Positions 1-8,689 of a stretch of DNA of 64,000 nt are shown here, piece after piece (the stretch's first letter is position 1; every line of letters begins with the position of its first letter). Source of the stretch: Anabaena sp051781005 (GTDB taxonomy: Bacteria; Cyanobacteriota; Cyanobacteriia; Cyanobacteriales; Nostocaceae); assembly GCF_051781005.1 (NCBI RefSeq), contig NZ_JBPWOA010000006.1, positions 124,001-188,000 of the forward strand. Reading direction: 5' to 3'. The notes below the pieces were generated by a model, which saw nothing but the letters and a program-made list of their open reading frames with translations, did not search any database and had not been told where the DNA came from. Made by a program: the position numbers and the translations under genes.

Positions 1-127
1 CGGGAGGATACATTTTTTTGTGGGCTGTCAGTGCATATGCACACAGAAAAATTATCTGTTTTTAGAATTCTTTTTAATTGTTGATGTAAGCAAATATTTT
101 GAATTTTTACCTCCGTAAATTTTAGTA

Positions 128-1708
128 TTAATTATTTCCACTACCTAAGAGAAACAAACTGAGTAATGTGCCGCTATTCCAGAGACTATGGAGAAGCATA
201 GGGGCGAGGAGATTGCGCGATCGCGTGTAAACTATTCCTAATACCATGCCCAAGGCAGTGAGAGGCAGAATTTCCGATAAGCTGAGGTGAGCAGCAGCAA
301 ATAACAAGCTACTGGCGACAATGGATGCCCAAACTGGAATGTAACGAGTTAGGGAGGGCAACAAAAATCCCCGGAATAGAAATTCTTCAAAAAATGGCGC
401 AGCTATACCAGCAGTAAAGAAAAATATCCCCAATGCGACGTTATCTTTACTTTCTAGCGCTAGTTGTAACAGTGGATTACTTCCACCTTGTCCATTCCAT
501 AGTTGCTGATTAATCAACGATACTACCACCACAATCGGTAAAGCAGTGCAGTAGCCACCCAATCCCCACAGAAACCAATTACTTTGACAACGGAAGCGAA
601 ACCAGTCTTCTGAGAGGGGTAAATAGCGCCTAATGGAAAAATAAAGCACTGACAGCGCCCCGAATGCAACTAGCAAGTAACTTACCAACACAGAGAAAGC
701 CTGGACTCGTGCATTACCTGTGCCACGAGGGATTGGTAAGGTGTTTAAAATTGCGGGTATAAATAATTGTCCCATCAGGAAAAATCCCAGGACAAAAACC
801 TGTAAAACTGTTTCTCCATTCCAAGGAGTAGTCCAAGGCTTTTCACTATTTTCAGCTAATATAGATTCTCTTCCCTTCAGTAAACGCTGAATCACCAAAG
901 CCACCAGCAGTATGACACCAATCAACGCCGTTAAACTGGGAATAGTGGCAATAATTGCTAATTTCCATACTGCATCAGTAGCAGCAGCTTGTTGGGCAGC
1001 TAGAACATCTGCTAGAACATCTTCACGTTGTTGGAGTTGGTATAGCTGAATCAAAGCAGTAGACTGAAACCAACCTTCTAAATTCTTTTGAATAAGTTGT
1101 TGAGCATTGGGGAGTAGACGAGGAGGGTTACTCCAAATTCCATTTAATACCTTAGCTGTTTCGCTAAATTCTGGTTTGATATCTGAGCGTTGCTGTACTT
1201 GACTCCAAGTGGCGACGGCGTTTTCTGTTTGTCCTTGTTTGGCTTGTAAGATTCCTAGCCGCAAGTCTAATTCATCCCGCAATTTTTGCAGTTGTTGAAC
1301 AGACTTCTCTAACTGTTGCTGCTGTTCTTGAAGAGAAGTTTTGGTGTCAAGGGGGTCATTTGGTAAGGGTTTAGGAGGTGTGACAGCAGTAATATCAGGC
1401 AAGAGCAATTTTGCTAATTTGATTTCGGCTTTATCTAAATTAGTTTGGACAGACTCACGCGCTTGTTGATATTGCTGGGTAGCACTTTCTAAGGGTTTAT
1501 CACCCAGTATCGCTTCTCGAATTGCGAGAAAATTCTCGTTGTTGCTATCTTCTGGCTGCCATGCTTGGGCTTGTAAGACAATATTGGTTTGGTACAGTTC
1601 CAGCCGACTTTGGAACTGAGGTTTTTGCCAGCTACTAAATAAAGACAAGCCGGACAACATGAGTGCAAATAGTGTCAGCCCAATTAACAGCAACCGCTTA
1701 AGTGTCAT
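128..1708 (-). CDS. CPBP family intramembrane metalloprotease
   Basis: Predicted membrane protease of the CPBP (CAAX protease/bacteriocin-processing, Abi) family. The C-terminal half holds at least six hydrophobic segments and the family motifs: EEFLFRG near residue 440 (EExxxR motif with the catalytic Glu), a His in AAAHLSL, and LHSLWNSG near the C-terminus. The first 270 or so residues are an N-terminal extension: one membrane segment at residues 7-25, then a Gln-rich, probably coiled-coil helical region containing a tetratricopeptide-like stretch. At 526 residues it is about twice the bare CPBP domain, a layout I associate with cyanobacterial members. Substrate unknown. It has no close operon partner; the next gene upstream (bilin lyase) is 240 bp away. 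Confidence 0.85.
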   Translation of the reverse strand: MTLKRLLLIGLTLFALMLSGLSLFSSWQKPQFQSRLELYQTNIVLQAQAWQPEDSNNENFLAIREAILGDKPLESATQQYQQARESVQTNLDKAEIKLAKLLLPDITAVTPPKPLPNDPLDTKTSLQEQQQQLEKSVQQLQKLRDELDLRLGILQAKQGQTENAVATWSQVQQRSDIKPEFSETAKVLNGIWSNPPRLLPNAQQLIQKNLEGWFQSTALIQLYQLQQREDVLADVLAAQQAAATDAVWKLAIIATIPSLTALIGVILLVALVIQRLLKGRESILAENSEKPWTTPWNGETVLQVFVLGFFLMGQLFIPAILNTLPIPRGTGNARVQAFSVLVSYLLVAFGALSVLYFSIRRYLPLSEDWFRFRCQSNWFLWGLGGYCTALPIVVVVSLINQQLWNGQGGSNPLLQLALESKDNVALGIFFFTAGIAAPFFEEFLFRGFLLPSLTRYIPVWASIVASSLLFAAAHLSLSEILPLTALGMVLGIVYTRSRNLLAPMLLHSLWNSGTLLSLFLLGSGNN

Positions 1709-1948
1709 CTATCCCCCTTTGACTTACCAGTGAAGAGCGCACGCCCCTTGGAAATTATAAGCTAGTCGGGGGGATTGGGTAGATTTGATCTTAGGAGACA
1801 AAATTCAGAGTGCTGAGTAAGCACATAGCTTGTGATGTTTAAAGCCCTAAGTAAGGGCATAACTGCACTTAGAGCGGTAGCGGGGCATTTACCCCGGACA
1901 ATTTTTTGCTCAACACTCGTTACTCAGAACTCAGCACTCAGAACTGTT

Positions 1949-2521
1949 TTAGCTTGCAGGCGCATTAACTGCATTGGCAGTCTCAGCCGCTTTTGCAGCT
2001 GGTGTACCACCCATCCGAATTTCTGAAGTAAAAGAAGCCATACTAAACCCGCCAAACCGCTTCAGGACACTTACCCGCATCCGTAGATTGGGACTGGCAA
2101 ACCACAAGCGTTCTTCAGACCACATGGTTTCATATTCAGTAATCAGGGTAAGAGCGCCATCATCGCCCATTTTATAGCTGCCAGCAACGGGGGCTTTTTC
2201 CGCATAACCCATTTCCCGCAGTAATTTACCTTCGTCTGGGTTATCTGCATTAGGAACGGTGGCTAAGACGGTAGAACCTTGGTGTTTTTCTTCATCCCAT
2301 TCCATTGTCCCGTTCCAGGTAACTCGCGCACCACAGGAAGCCGTACTAGGCTCAATTTCATACTGTTGACACAATTTGATCACTTCTGGATGATCTGCGG
2401 CCAGCATCTCAATCACGATATCTGATTTACCGTCTTCCGATTGCTTAAAAGCCAGATGGTGACTGGTGCGATGAGAAAACCATTTACCAGCACTTAACTC
2501 AAAAAACTCTTCAATATTCAT
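1949..2521 (-). CDS. cpcS: phycobiliprotein lyase, CpcS/CpeS family
   Basis: Chromophore lyase that attaches phycocyanobilin to a conserved Cys of phycobiliprotein beta subunits or allophycocyanin. The 190-residue protein opens with MNIEEFFELSAGKWFSHRTS, characteristic of the CpcS/CpeS lipocalin-like fold, and carries the conserved WNGTMEWDE and TEYETMWSEERLWFASPNLR stretches. The last 20 residues are an Ala-rich tail. The HEAT-repeat gene immediately upstream on the same strand (73 bp gap) resembles phycobilisome-associated proteins, so the pair may act together on phycobilisomes. Which of the CpcS/CpeS/CpcT subgroups it belongs to cannot be fixed without alignment, but S-type is clear. Confidence 0.9.
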   Translation of the reverse strand: MNIEEFFELSAGKWFSHRTSHHLAFKQSEDGKSDIVIEMLAADHPEVIKLCQQYEIEPSTASCGARVTWNGTMEWDEEKHQGSTVLATVPNADNPDEGKLLREMGYAEKAPVAGSYKMGDDGALTLITEYETMWSEERLWFASPNLRMRVSVLKRFGGFSMASFTSEIRMGGTPAAKAAETANAVNAPAS

Positions 2522-2594
2522 GAATCAAATGATCCTGTATCAAAATTCTAAAAATCCTACTTTTATTATTAAAATCTAGCAGGAGGCGTTTATC

Positions 2595-3275
2595 TTAAAC
2601 TTGCTTGTCTATTTCTTCCAGTCTTTTTAAAGAAATTCTCGCAGCTTCAGCAACATGGGGATGACTGTCTTTTTCCAGGTATTTCAAAGCTGAGATACTC
2701 TTGGGTGTGGGCAGATTGCCTAAAGCTTCAGCTAGACGTTGCCTCACTAACCAATCCTCGGCTTGGGCAAAGCGTAGGATATTATCTACAGAGTCAATGG
2801 ATTTGATTTCTCCCAAAGCGGAAATAGCAGCTTGTTGGATGACGACTTCTTTGCTATCCAGTGCTTGAATGAGGATTGTTCGGGCGCGGGGGTCTTTAAT
2901 GTTACCGAGAGATACGGCGGCACTAAATCTCACTAGCCAGTCGGTATCTTCATAAAATGCCCGTGATAGGGCTTCTAATGCTCTGTTATCTCCTAAATAT
3001 CCTAAAGCCCCAGCGGCATCAGCACGGATACCATAATCTGGGTCAGTTTCCAAAATTTTCACTAAAATAGGATAGCATTCTGGGGTTTGTTTGATCCCTA
3101 GAGCAAATACTGCCATTGAGCGCAGTTGTAGGGATTCATCATCTAAGACCTTTTTAATCAAAGGTACGGCATCTTCTGGGGATATGTGGCGCAAGCTGGC
3201 CAGTGCTACCATGCGATCGCGCAAATTTGGACTTTCTAACTGGGTAGAAATTATCTCTAAGCTGGGAACAGTCAT
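2595..3275 (-). CDS. HEAT-repeat protein, NblB/CpcE-like
   Basis: The 226-residue protein consists almost wholly of about six HEAT (PBS-lyase type) repeats, for example MAVFALGIKQTPECYPILVK and DWLVRFSAAVSLGNIKDPRA, a recurring 30-31 residue helix-turn-helix pattern. Such proteins in cyanobacteria include the bilin lyases CpcE/CpcF and the phycobilisome degradation factor NblB; the length and single-chain layout fit NblB-like proteins (about 220 residues). It lies upstream of the CpcS-type lyase on the same strand, which supports a phycobilisome role. The function is inferred from fold and context; a general scaffold role is also possible. Confidence 0.75.
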   Translation of the reverse strand: MTVPSLEIISTQLESPNLRDRMVALASLRHISPEDAVPLIKKVLDDESLQLRSMAVFALGIKQTPECYPILVKILETDPDYGIRADAAGALGYLGDNRALEALSRAFYEDTDWLVRFSAAVSLGNIKDPRARTILIQALDSKEVVIQQAAISALGEIKSIDSVDNILRFAQAEDWLVRQRLAEALGNLPTPKSISALKYLEKDSHPHVAEAARISLKRLEEIDKQV

Positions 3276-3466
3276 TATAGTTAAAAGCGTTTTCTTTACT
3301 TATCTTTAACTTTAACGTAATTCACTACTTAAGCCCCAAGACCGATTCTAATGTATTCAAATTAGCAGTCCGATTTAACACTCAGGTATGAAGAGAAGAC
3401 TGAAAGATCAACGTAGGGTTGAGGAACGACTGTCAACCACAGCGTCAAATCTTCAGGAGATTCACA

Positions 3467-4018
3467 ATGGTTCAACTTACTGAACGTCCAGGAACAAAGA
3501 AAATCGCCAATTCGCAAGATAAGTTCATCTATGAAGTTGGTGTTATGTATGATGCTGAAAATCGCTTCTTAGAAGCCCAGCAGATGATCTGGCAATGTTG
3601 TCAAAACAATCAATTAAAGTCTTTAGTTGAGACTCATATTAGCGAAACTGAGCAGCAAATTAGTAACCTAGAGCAAGTTTTTAATATCTTGGGAAAACAA
3701 CCACAACGGATTACTTGTGATGCTGCGGCTGGTGTGATTAGTGACGGTCAAAAATTCATGCTACTGGCAGCAGATAGTCAAAAAGTTCTGGAACAGGGGA
3801 TAGTAGGAGGACAATTAACAGTCGAACATTTGGAAATTGCCTGTTATCGCTCTTTAATAAAATGTGCTGAACAGATGGAACAAAAGCAAGTTGTGCAGTT
3901 ATTACAGCAAAACTTGCAACAAGAAGAGCAAACAGCACAAAAGCTAGAGCAGTTAATGCCACAATTGCTGCAAGAAACAAAGTCTGGTGACAGCAAGACT
4001 ACTGCTAAATCTCGCTAA
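3467..4018 (+). CDS. ferritin-like DUF892 (YciE/YciF) protein
   Basis: A 183-residue four-helix protein of the YciF/DUF892 ferritin-like family. Visible family features are YEVGVMYDAENRFLEAQQMI at the start and the helices carrying ETHISETEQQISNLEQVF and VEHLEIACYRSLIKCAEQ, with Glu and His residues spaced as in a diiron four-helix bundle. The frame is open from a TTG at 3419, but I place the start at the ATG at 3467 because AGGAGA lies just upstream (3455-3460). Members are associated with stress responses; the exact activity is unknown. The gene is divergent from the HEAT gene and followed by two hairpins. Confidence 0.8.
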   Translation: MVQLTERPGTKKIANSQDKFIYEVGVMYDAENRFLEAQQMIWQCCQNNQLKSLVETHISETEQQISNLEQVFNILGKQPQRITCDAAAGVISDGQKFMLLAADSQKVLEQGIVGGQLTVEHLEIACYRSLIKCAEQMEQKQVVQLLQQNLQQEEQTAQKLEQLMPQLLQETKSGDSKTTAKSR

Positions 4019-4020
4019 TT

Positions 4021-4063
4021 TAACTGTAACGATGCACCTCTCCAATGCGGAGAGGGTCAGTTA
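4021..4063 (+). repeat. intergenic hairpin after DUF892 gene
   Basis: A 7-bp stem CCTCTCC/GGAGAGG (4037-4043 with 4049-4055, loop AATGC) nested inside the outer arms TAACTG/CAGTTA (4021-4026 and 4058-4063). It directly follows the DUF892 stop codon and has only a weak T-run (CTTTT). It may be a 3' stabilising hairpin or weak terminator. Confidence 0.4.
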
Positions 4064-4197
4064 AATCTTTTGTGAAAAACCAAAAATTAAGAATTTTAAG
4101 TTTCTCCCCGCAAAGAGCAGAGGTTTACCAGAGAGGTTCTACCAATTAGTAGAACTCACGTCAAATAAAGTCTGGATTCATACTCTAACCTTAGTCG

Positions 4198-4225
4198 GCC
4201 ACAGCCTTAAGACTGTGGCTTTTTT
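4198..4225 (+). terminator. rho-independent terminator
   Basis: Perfect 7-bp stem GCCACAG / CTGTGGC with an 8-nt loop (CCTTAAGA), followed at once by TTTTTT. It lies 180 bp after the DUF892 gene and 68 bp before the 3' end of the convergent fasciclin gene, so it can end transcription of the plus-strand unit. Confidence 0.75.
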
Positions 4226-4292
4226 GTATTATTGATGAATTTGTATTTTACTCAATTTCCAGGTTGCTTGTTAGCAAAAAAATTCTGCCAAT

Positions 4293-5129
4293 CTACAAAC
4301 TAGGTGGCAAAATCAAATTGTCAATTACATGAATAACTCCGTTGCTTGCCGGAATATCTGCTTTAGTGACCTGAGCATCATTCACAAATACGCCTTTAGC
4401 AGGATCGATTTTCACACTAATGGGATCACCCTGCACACTAGTGACTTGACCAGATTTTAAATCGCTGGAAAGGACTTTCCCCGGCACCACATGATAAGTT
4501 AGAACCTTAACCAATACTTCCTTGTTCTCTGGCTTTAACAAGTCCGCTACAGCATCCTGTGGTAATTTGGCAAAAGCTGCATCAGTGGGAGCAAAAACAG
4601 TGAACGGCCCTTGTCCTTTCAATACTTCTGTGAGTCCAGCGGCTTCTAAAGCCTTGATGAGCATTGTAAAAGAACCCGCTGATTCCGCTACTTCTAGAAC
4701 GTTTTTAGTTTCAGTTGTCTCGGCTGGTTGTGGGGTTGGTTCTGGTGTGGTATCAGGAGTTGTTGGCGCTTCTATTCTAGGTTGAGTTGGTCTGACTGGT
4801 GGTGTTTCACTAGGTGCTGTACGACCATTATAGGGAGGTTCGTTGAAAATATTTGGTCTAGGATTGAGTACTCCACTTCCCTTGCTCTGGGCTATCTGTG
4901 TTTTACTTTTAGTGTTGCCATTTTCTGTTGTTAAAACCAGGTTAGCAGGTATGGATTGAGAATTTGCTTGTATGCTTTGATGGCGATTATGGGCAGCTTC
5001 TTGGAAAATATTGGCATGAGGATTGAGGATTTCGTTCGCTCTAGATGGTAAAATTACCAGGAGACTGAAGCCAGTTACTCCTAGTATTCCAGCGAGGTTG
5101 GTCAATAATTTGCTGTAATTAGCCTTCAT
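4293..5129 (-). CDS. exported fasciclin (FAS1) domain protein
   Basis: A 278-residue secreted protein. Residues 1-31 form a hydrophobic N-terminal signal segment. Residues 32-145 are low-complexity and Pro/Thr-rich, with two copies of a short motif: LNPHANIF at 35-42 and LNPRPNIF at 88-95. Residues 145-278 form one FAS1 domain with the H1 box (TVFAPTDAAFAKLP), the YHVVPGKV stretch and the H2-like end GVIHVIDNLILPP. FAS1 domains mediate adhesion or surface contacts; in cyanobacteria such single-domain proteins are found in the periplasm or matrix. It is convergent with the DUF892 gene and has a long upstream spacer of its own. Confidence 0.88.
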   Translation of the reverse strand: MKANYSKLLTNLAGILGVTGFSLLVILPSRANEILNPHANIFQEAAHNRHQSIQANSQSIPANLVLTTENGNTKSKTQIAQSKGSGVLNPRPNIFNEPPYNGRTAPSETPPVRPTQPRIEAPTTPDTTPEPTPQPAETTETKNVLEVAESAGSFTMLIKALEAAGLTEVLKGQGPFTVFAPTDAAFAKLPQDAVADLLKPENKEVLVKVLTYHVVPGKVLSSDLKSGQVTSVQGDPISVKIDPAKGVFVNDAQVTKADIPASNGVIHVIDNLILPPSL

Positions 5130-6024
5130 AAATTTGGTTTGTCTTCATTTTTAACAAGCTACATAAAAACTTATAGCATTTTGCCAACCCAAAATATAAC
5201 TACAACAGGAAGTCTATTTTTTGGCAAAAACTTATTTGGCGCTGTTAAGATAAAGTTTTACAGATTGGTTGCTGTGAATGATCAGCAGAATTTAGCCAAA
5301 AGTTAATGTAAATTTGGTAACAAAGATTATAGAAACCTTGCCTACAACCTCTCTCCAAGGTTTATGGAATAGATTTGGGTCAATTAGTTGTTGATATTGC
5401 AGGAACTGACAATTTTATTGTATTTCAAGATTTACGCAATTGGCATATTATTAGGGTTTGTCAGATGTCGAAAATCTGTTGATACTAACCAATTTATTAG
5501 GTCTGATGTACCCTTCTACAATCTTAGATTGAGTATGACACCCAGCTTTAGTCTTATATTTAGATGTCAGTAGTATGAAAAATATGACAATTTAGTAAAA
5601 TTGACTACAAAATATGCAGAAATATCTGCTATTGACAAACAATAAATTTGCGTATATTCAATATTTATGGTTTTATATTGAATGTCTACAATTTTTAATT
5701 AGGAAATGATTAAATCACAAAATTATATATGGATAATTTAAAAATTAATCATAAAACCAAATGTTTGACAGCCTGAATTAAGCTCACGCATTAGATTTAA
5801 GAGTTAGTCTAATGGATTGATATAAATAATGATTATAAAAATTTGATGATTTCAGATATATTTATTTTGAGGTGATTATTGATTGTGCCAAAAAAAAGGC
5901 AAAATTTCAACTTTAGGTTGAATTGTAAAAACGAGCAAATGATTCAACATGATGGAAAAATTACTTATACTGAAGATAGAATTGTAAAAGCAATAAATAA
6001 TAAGTTAGTTACAAGGAATAGAAT
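5130..6024. other. 895-bp AT-rich intergenic region
   Basis: No convincing gene. The short open frames in it (61 and 66 codons) lack ribosome-binding sites and protein-like composition. Around 5346-5480 an open frame of about 46 codons reads VYGIDLGQLVVDIAGTDN and could be a decayed gene fragment, but I cannot identify it. The region presumably holds the promoters of the fasciclin gene (leftward) and the glutathione S-transferase gene (rightward). Confidence 0.6.
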
Positions 6025-6819
6025 ATGCTGGAATTATATCAGTGGGAACTATCTCAATATTCGGAAAAAGTGCGTCTAATCCTTGATTATAAAGGTTTAG
6101 AGTATCGCAAAATTGAGGTTACACCAGGCATTGGACAAGTCGAACTGTTTCGTTTAACTGGTCAGAAACAAGTTCCAGTATTGAAGGATGGTCATAAATA
6201 TATTGTAGATTCTACAGCGATCGCTAAATATTTAGATTCCGAATATCCAGATCGTCCCCTGATACCGACTAATCCCAAAAAACGTGCCACCGCTTTATTG
6301 CTAGAAGATTGGGCTGATGAGTCTATAGGTGTTAAGGGTAGAAAAGCGCTATTTGCTGCTATTAGTCAAGATCAGAGTTTTCGTAAGTCTTTATTACCCG
6401 TCTCCACACCAGATATTTTCAAAAGCATGATTGAAGGTGTCCCCGCTGATTTTCTCAGTGTGTTGGGTTTTGGGGTTGGTTTCAGTCCAGATGCAATTAG
6501 TTCTGCGATCGCTAGTCTAAAACAAGATTTGGAAATTTTGACAGAATTATTAGCAGATAGTCCCTATCTGTTGGGAGATGAACCAACCATAGCTGATTTA
6601 ACAGTCGCCGGTTTGTCTATATTATTGAAGTTCCCAGAAGGGCCTTATTTGGATTTACCAGAATCCCTGAGAGGTAAAGGATTGCCCATCTTAGCCGATA
6701 ATCCTGATTATGAAGCATTTTTCACTTGGCGCGATCGCATCTACACTCAATTTAGAAAGCCATTATCAGGGAAACCTCCCGCTGCTGGAAGCGCACCAAC
6801 TTCGATTCAAATTGATTAG
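6025..6819 (+). CDS. glutathione S-transferase family protein
   Basis: A 264-residue protein with an N-terminal thioredoxin-like GST domain (residues 1-80; starts LELYQWELSQYSEKVRLIL, with QVPVLKDG as the cis-Pro motif and DSTAIAKYLD as the glutathione gamma-Glu binding motif) and a helical C-terminal domain (90-250; DEPTIADLTVAGLSIL contains the N-capping box). The catalytic-position residue is Ser in QYSEKVR, as in many omega/beta-like bacterial GSTs. The start ATG at 6025 is preceded by AAGGAA (6013-6018). The substrate cannot be predicted. Confidence 0.88.
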   Translation: MLELYQWELSQYSEKVRLILDYKGLEYRKIEVTPGIGQVELFRLTGQKQVPVLKDGHKYIVDSTAIAKYLDSEYPDRPLIPTNPKKRATALLLEDWADESIGVKGRKALFAAISQDQSFRKSLLPVSTPDIFKSMIEGVPADFLSVLGFGVGFSPDAISSAIASLKQDLEILTELLADSPYLLGDEPTIADLTVAGLSILLKFPEGPYLDLPESLRGKGLPILADNPDYEAFFTWRDRIYTQFRKPLSGKPPAAGSAPTSIQID

Positions 6820-6822
6820 ATA

Positions 6823-6878
6823 ACAGGTGACAGGTGATAGGTAAGAGGTGACAGGTGACAGGTGACAGGTGACAGGTG
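6823..6878 (+). repeat. tandem heptamer array (ACAGGTG)x8
   Basis: Eight consecutive 7-mers with no gaps: six are exactly ACAGGTG and two are variants (ATAGGTA, AGAGGTG). It starts three bases after the GST stop codon. Short tandemly repeated heptamers of this type are common in Nostocales genomes. Confidence 0.95.
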
Positions 6879-6896
6879 ACAGAAAGAAATTTAACA

Positions 6897-6952
6897 ATTA
6901 CCAATTACCTATCACCAATTACCAATAACTAATGACCAATGACCAATTGACA
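6897..6952 (+). repeat. degenerate tandem heptamer array (ATTACCA)x8
   Basis: Eight tandem 7-mers: ATTACCA, ATTACCT, ATCACCA, ATTACCA, ATAACTA, ATGACCA, ATGACCA, ATTGACA. The ATG at 6932 that opens the following reading frame is itself part of this array, so it is unlikely to be the real start of the downstream gene; the next in-frame ATG at 6959 lies just past the array. Confidence 0.85.
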
Positions 6953-6958
6953 AACAAA

Positions 6959-8689
6959 ATGAATTCAGCACAACCACTAGGTTCAGTCATCCAAGGTTCG
7001 CTTACAGGTGGATTAGAAGTTAGATTACACCCAGATATTTCTGTAGAAGATATGCGGGTGGGGAAATTTTTAGTAGTACAAGGGGTGCGATCGCGCTTTT
7101 TCTGTATGCTGACTGATGTAGCATTAAGTGCTGCAAATGCGCGAATTATTGCTAGTCCCCCAAATTGGGATGATACATTTTTGCGAGAAGTTTTAGCCGG
7201 CAGTGGTACTTATGGCATGATCAACCTCGCACCGATGTTGATGTTTACCCCCGAATCTCAAGAAACTTCCTTCTCCACCAATGGTAAATCTCTAAATCCC
7301 TTTATTCCCACTAGCAATGGTTTAGCATCATTTCAACCCCAAACCAGCACGACGATGGAATTGTTACCAGTTAAAACTATTCCTAGTCACTTTAGTCAAG
7401 TTTACGAAGCCAGTGAAGAAGATTTCCGGAAGGTGTTTGGTTGGGAAGATGATCCCCACAGAAATAACTTTTCCATCGGTAAACCCTTAGATATGGACGT
7501 ACCGATTTGTATTGACTTAAATCGGTTTGTAGAACGGAGTAACGGCGTTTTTGGTAAATCTGGAACCGGTAAATCCTTCCTGACACGATTACTTTTAGCA
7601 GGTGTCATTCGCAAAAATGCAGCTGTTAACTTAATCTTTGATATGCACTCAGAATATGGCTGGGAAGCAGTAGCTGAAGGTAAAGAAGTTAACACCGTCA
7701 AAGGCTTAAAACAGTTATTTCCCGGTAAAGTTGAAGTTTATACCCTTGACCCCGAATCAACCAAACGCAGGGGTGTACGGGACGCTCAAGAACTGTTTCT
7801 TAGTTATGAGCAAATTGAAGTAGAAGATATTAAATTATGTGGCAGAGATTTAGGACTCTCAGATGCAGCTTTAGATAATGCCAATATCTTATTTAACGAG
7901 TTGGGTAAATCTTGGATTCCCCAGTTATTCAATATGACTGGTGAGGATATTAAGATGTTTTGTGATGACAAGCCAGGACACCCAGGATCAATCACTTCAT
8001 TACAACGGAAATTATTACGTTTAGATAGTTTAAAATATATGCGGGCTGTTTGTCCCCAAAACTATATCAGTAAAATTTTACAATCTCTCGAAGCTGGGAA
8101 AAATGTTGTGGTAGAATTTGGTTCCCAGTCGAATATGCTCTCCTATATGTTGGTGACGAATATGATCACCAGACGCATTCACGAACATTATGTCAAAAGA
8201 GCAGATAAGTTTCTGCAAAGTAAAAATCCCTTAGATCGGCCAATGCCATTAATGATTACAATTGAGGAAGCGCACCGCTTTCTTGACCCAGGAGTAGTAC
8301 AAAGTACAATTTTTGGAACTATAGCGAGAGAACTGCGGAAATATTTCGTAACACTTTTGGTAGTTGATCAACGCCCGTCGGGGATAGATAATGAAGTCAT
8401 GTCCCAAATTGGTACTCGCATCACTGCTTTGCTTAATGACGAAAAAGATATTGATGCCATTTTTACAGGTGTGTCTGGTGCTGGAGCTTTGCGATCAGTA
8501 TTAGCAAAGTTAGATTCTAAGCAACAAGCCTTAATTTTGGGTCATGCCGTGCCTATGCCAGTAGTTGTGCGTACACGTCCTTATGATTCCACTTTCTACG
8601 CCGAAATTGGCGATCAAATTTGGGAAGAAAAGTCAGATGCAGAGGTTTTTGCAGCCGCAGAACTGGCTAAAGCTGATTTAGGTTTTTAA
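6959..8689 (+). CDS. HerA-like (DUF87) ATPase
   Basis: A 576-residue RecA-fold ATPase of the HerA/FtsK superfamily. An N-terminal beta-barrel-like domain (HAS-barrel type, residues 1-75) precedes the ATPase core with Walker A FGKSGTGKS (about residue 200), FDMHSEYGW, a Walker B region MITIEEAHRFLDP (about 435) and an arginine-rich region near GTIARELRKYF. HerA proteins are hexameric DNA translocases, usually paired with the NurA nuclease; no nuclease gene lies nearby. I place the start at 6959 because the earlier ATG at 6932 falls in the heptamer array. The DNA-translocase role is inferred from family. Confidence 0.85.
   Translation: MNSAQPLGSVIQGSLTGGLEVRLHPDISVEDMRVGKFLVVQGVRSRFFCMLTDVALSAANARIIASPPNWDDTFLREVLAGSGTYGMINLAPMLMFTPESQETSFSTNGKSLNPFIPTSNGLASFQPQTSTTMELLPVKTIPSHFSQVYEASEEDFRKVFGWEDDPHRNNFSIGKPLDMDVPICIDLNRFVERSNGVFGKSGTGKSFLTRLLLAGVIRKNAAVNLIFDMHSEYGWEAVAEGKEVNTVKGLKQLFPGKVEVYTLDPESTKRRGVRDAQELFLSYEQIEVEDIKLCGRDLGLSDAALDNANILFNELGKSWIPQLFNMTGEDIKMFCDDKPGHPGSITSLQRKLLRLDSLKYMRAVCPQNYISKILQSLEAGKNVVVEFGSQSNMLSYMLVTNMITRRIHEHYVKRADKFLQSKNPLDRPMPLMITIEEAHRFLDPGVVQSTIFGTIARELRKYFVTLLVVDQRPSGIDNEVMSQIGTRITALLNDEKDIDAIFTGVSGAGALRSVLAKLDSKQQALILGHAVPMPVVVRTRPYDSTFYAEIGDQIWEEKSDAEVFAAAELAKADLGF

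Noticed and set aside
5346..5573. Possible decayed gene fragment or small ORF (open frames reading VYGIDLGQLVVDIAGTDN and a 61-codon frame from 5388)
   Set aside because: No ribosome-binding site, no recognised family, and the two overlapping frames cannot both be coding; too short to support without a search.
5879..6079. 66-codon ORF overlapping the start of the GST gene
   Set aside because: Runs into the GST coding region in another frame, has no Shine-Dalgarno and an implausible composition (Lys/Asn-rich, from AT-rich DNA).
6932..6958. Upstream ATG of the HerA-like gene
   Set aside because: It is part of the ATTACCA-type heptamer array; the ATG at 6959 is the better start.
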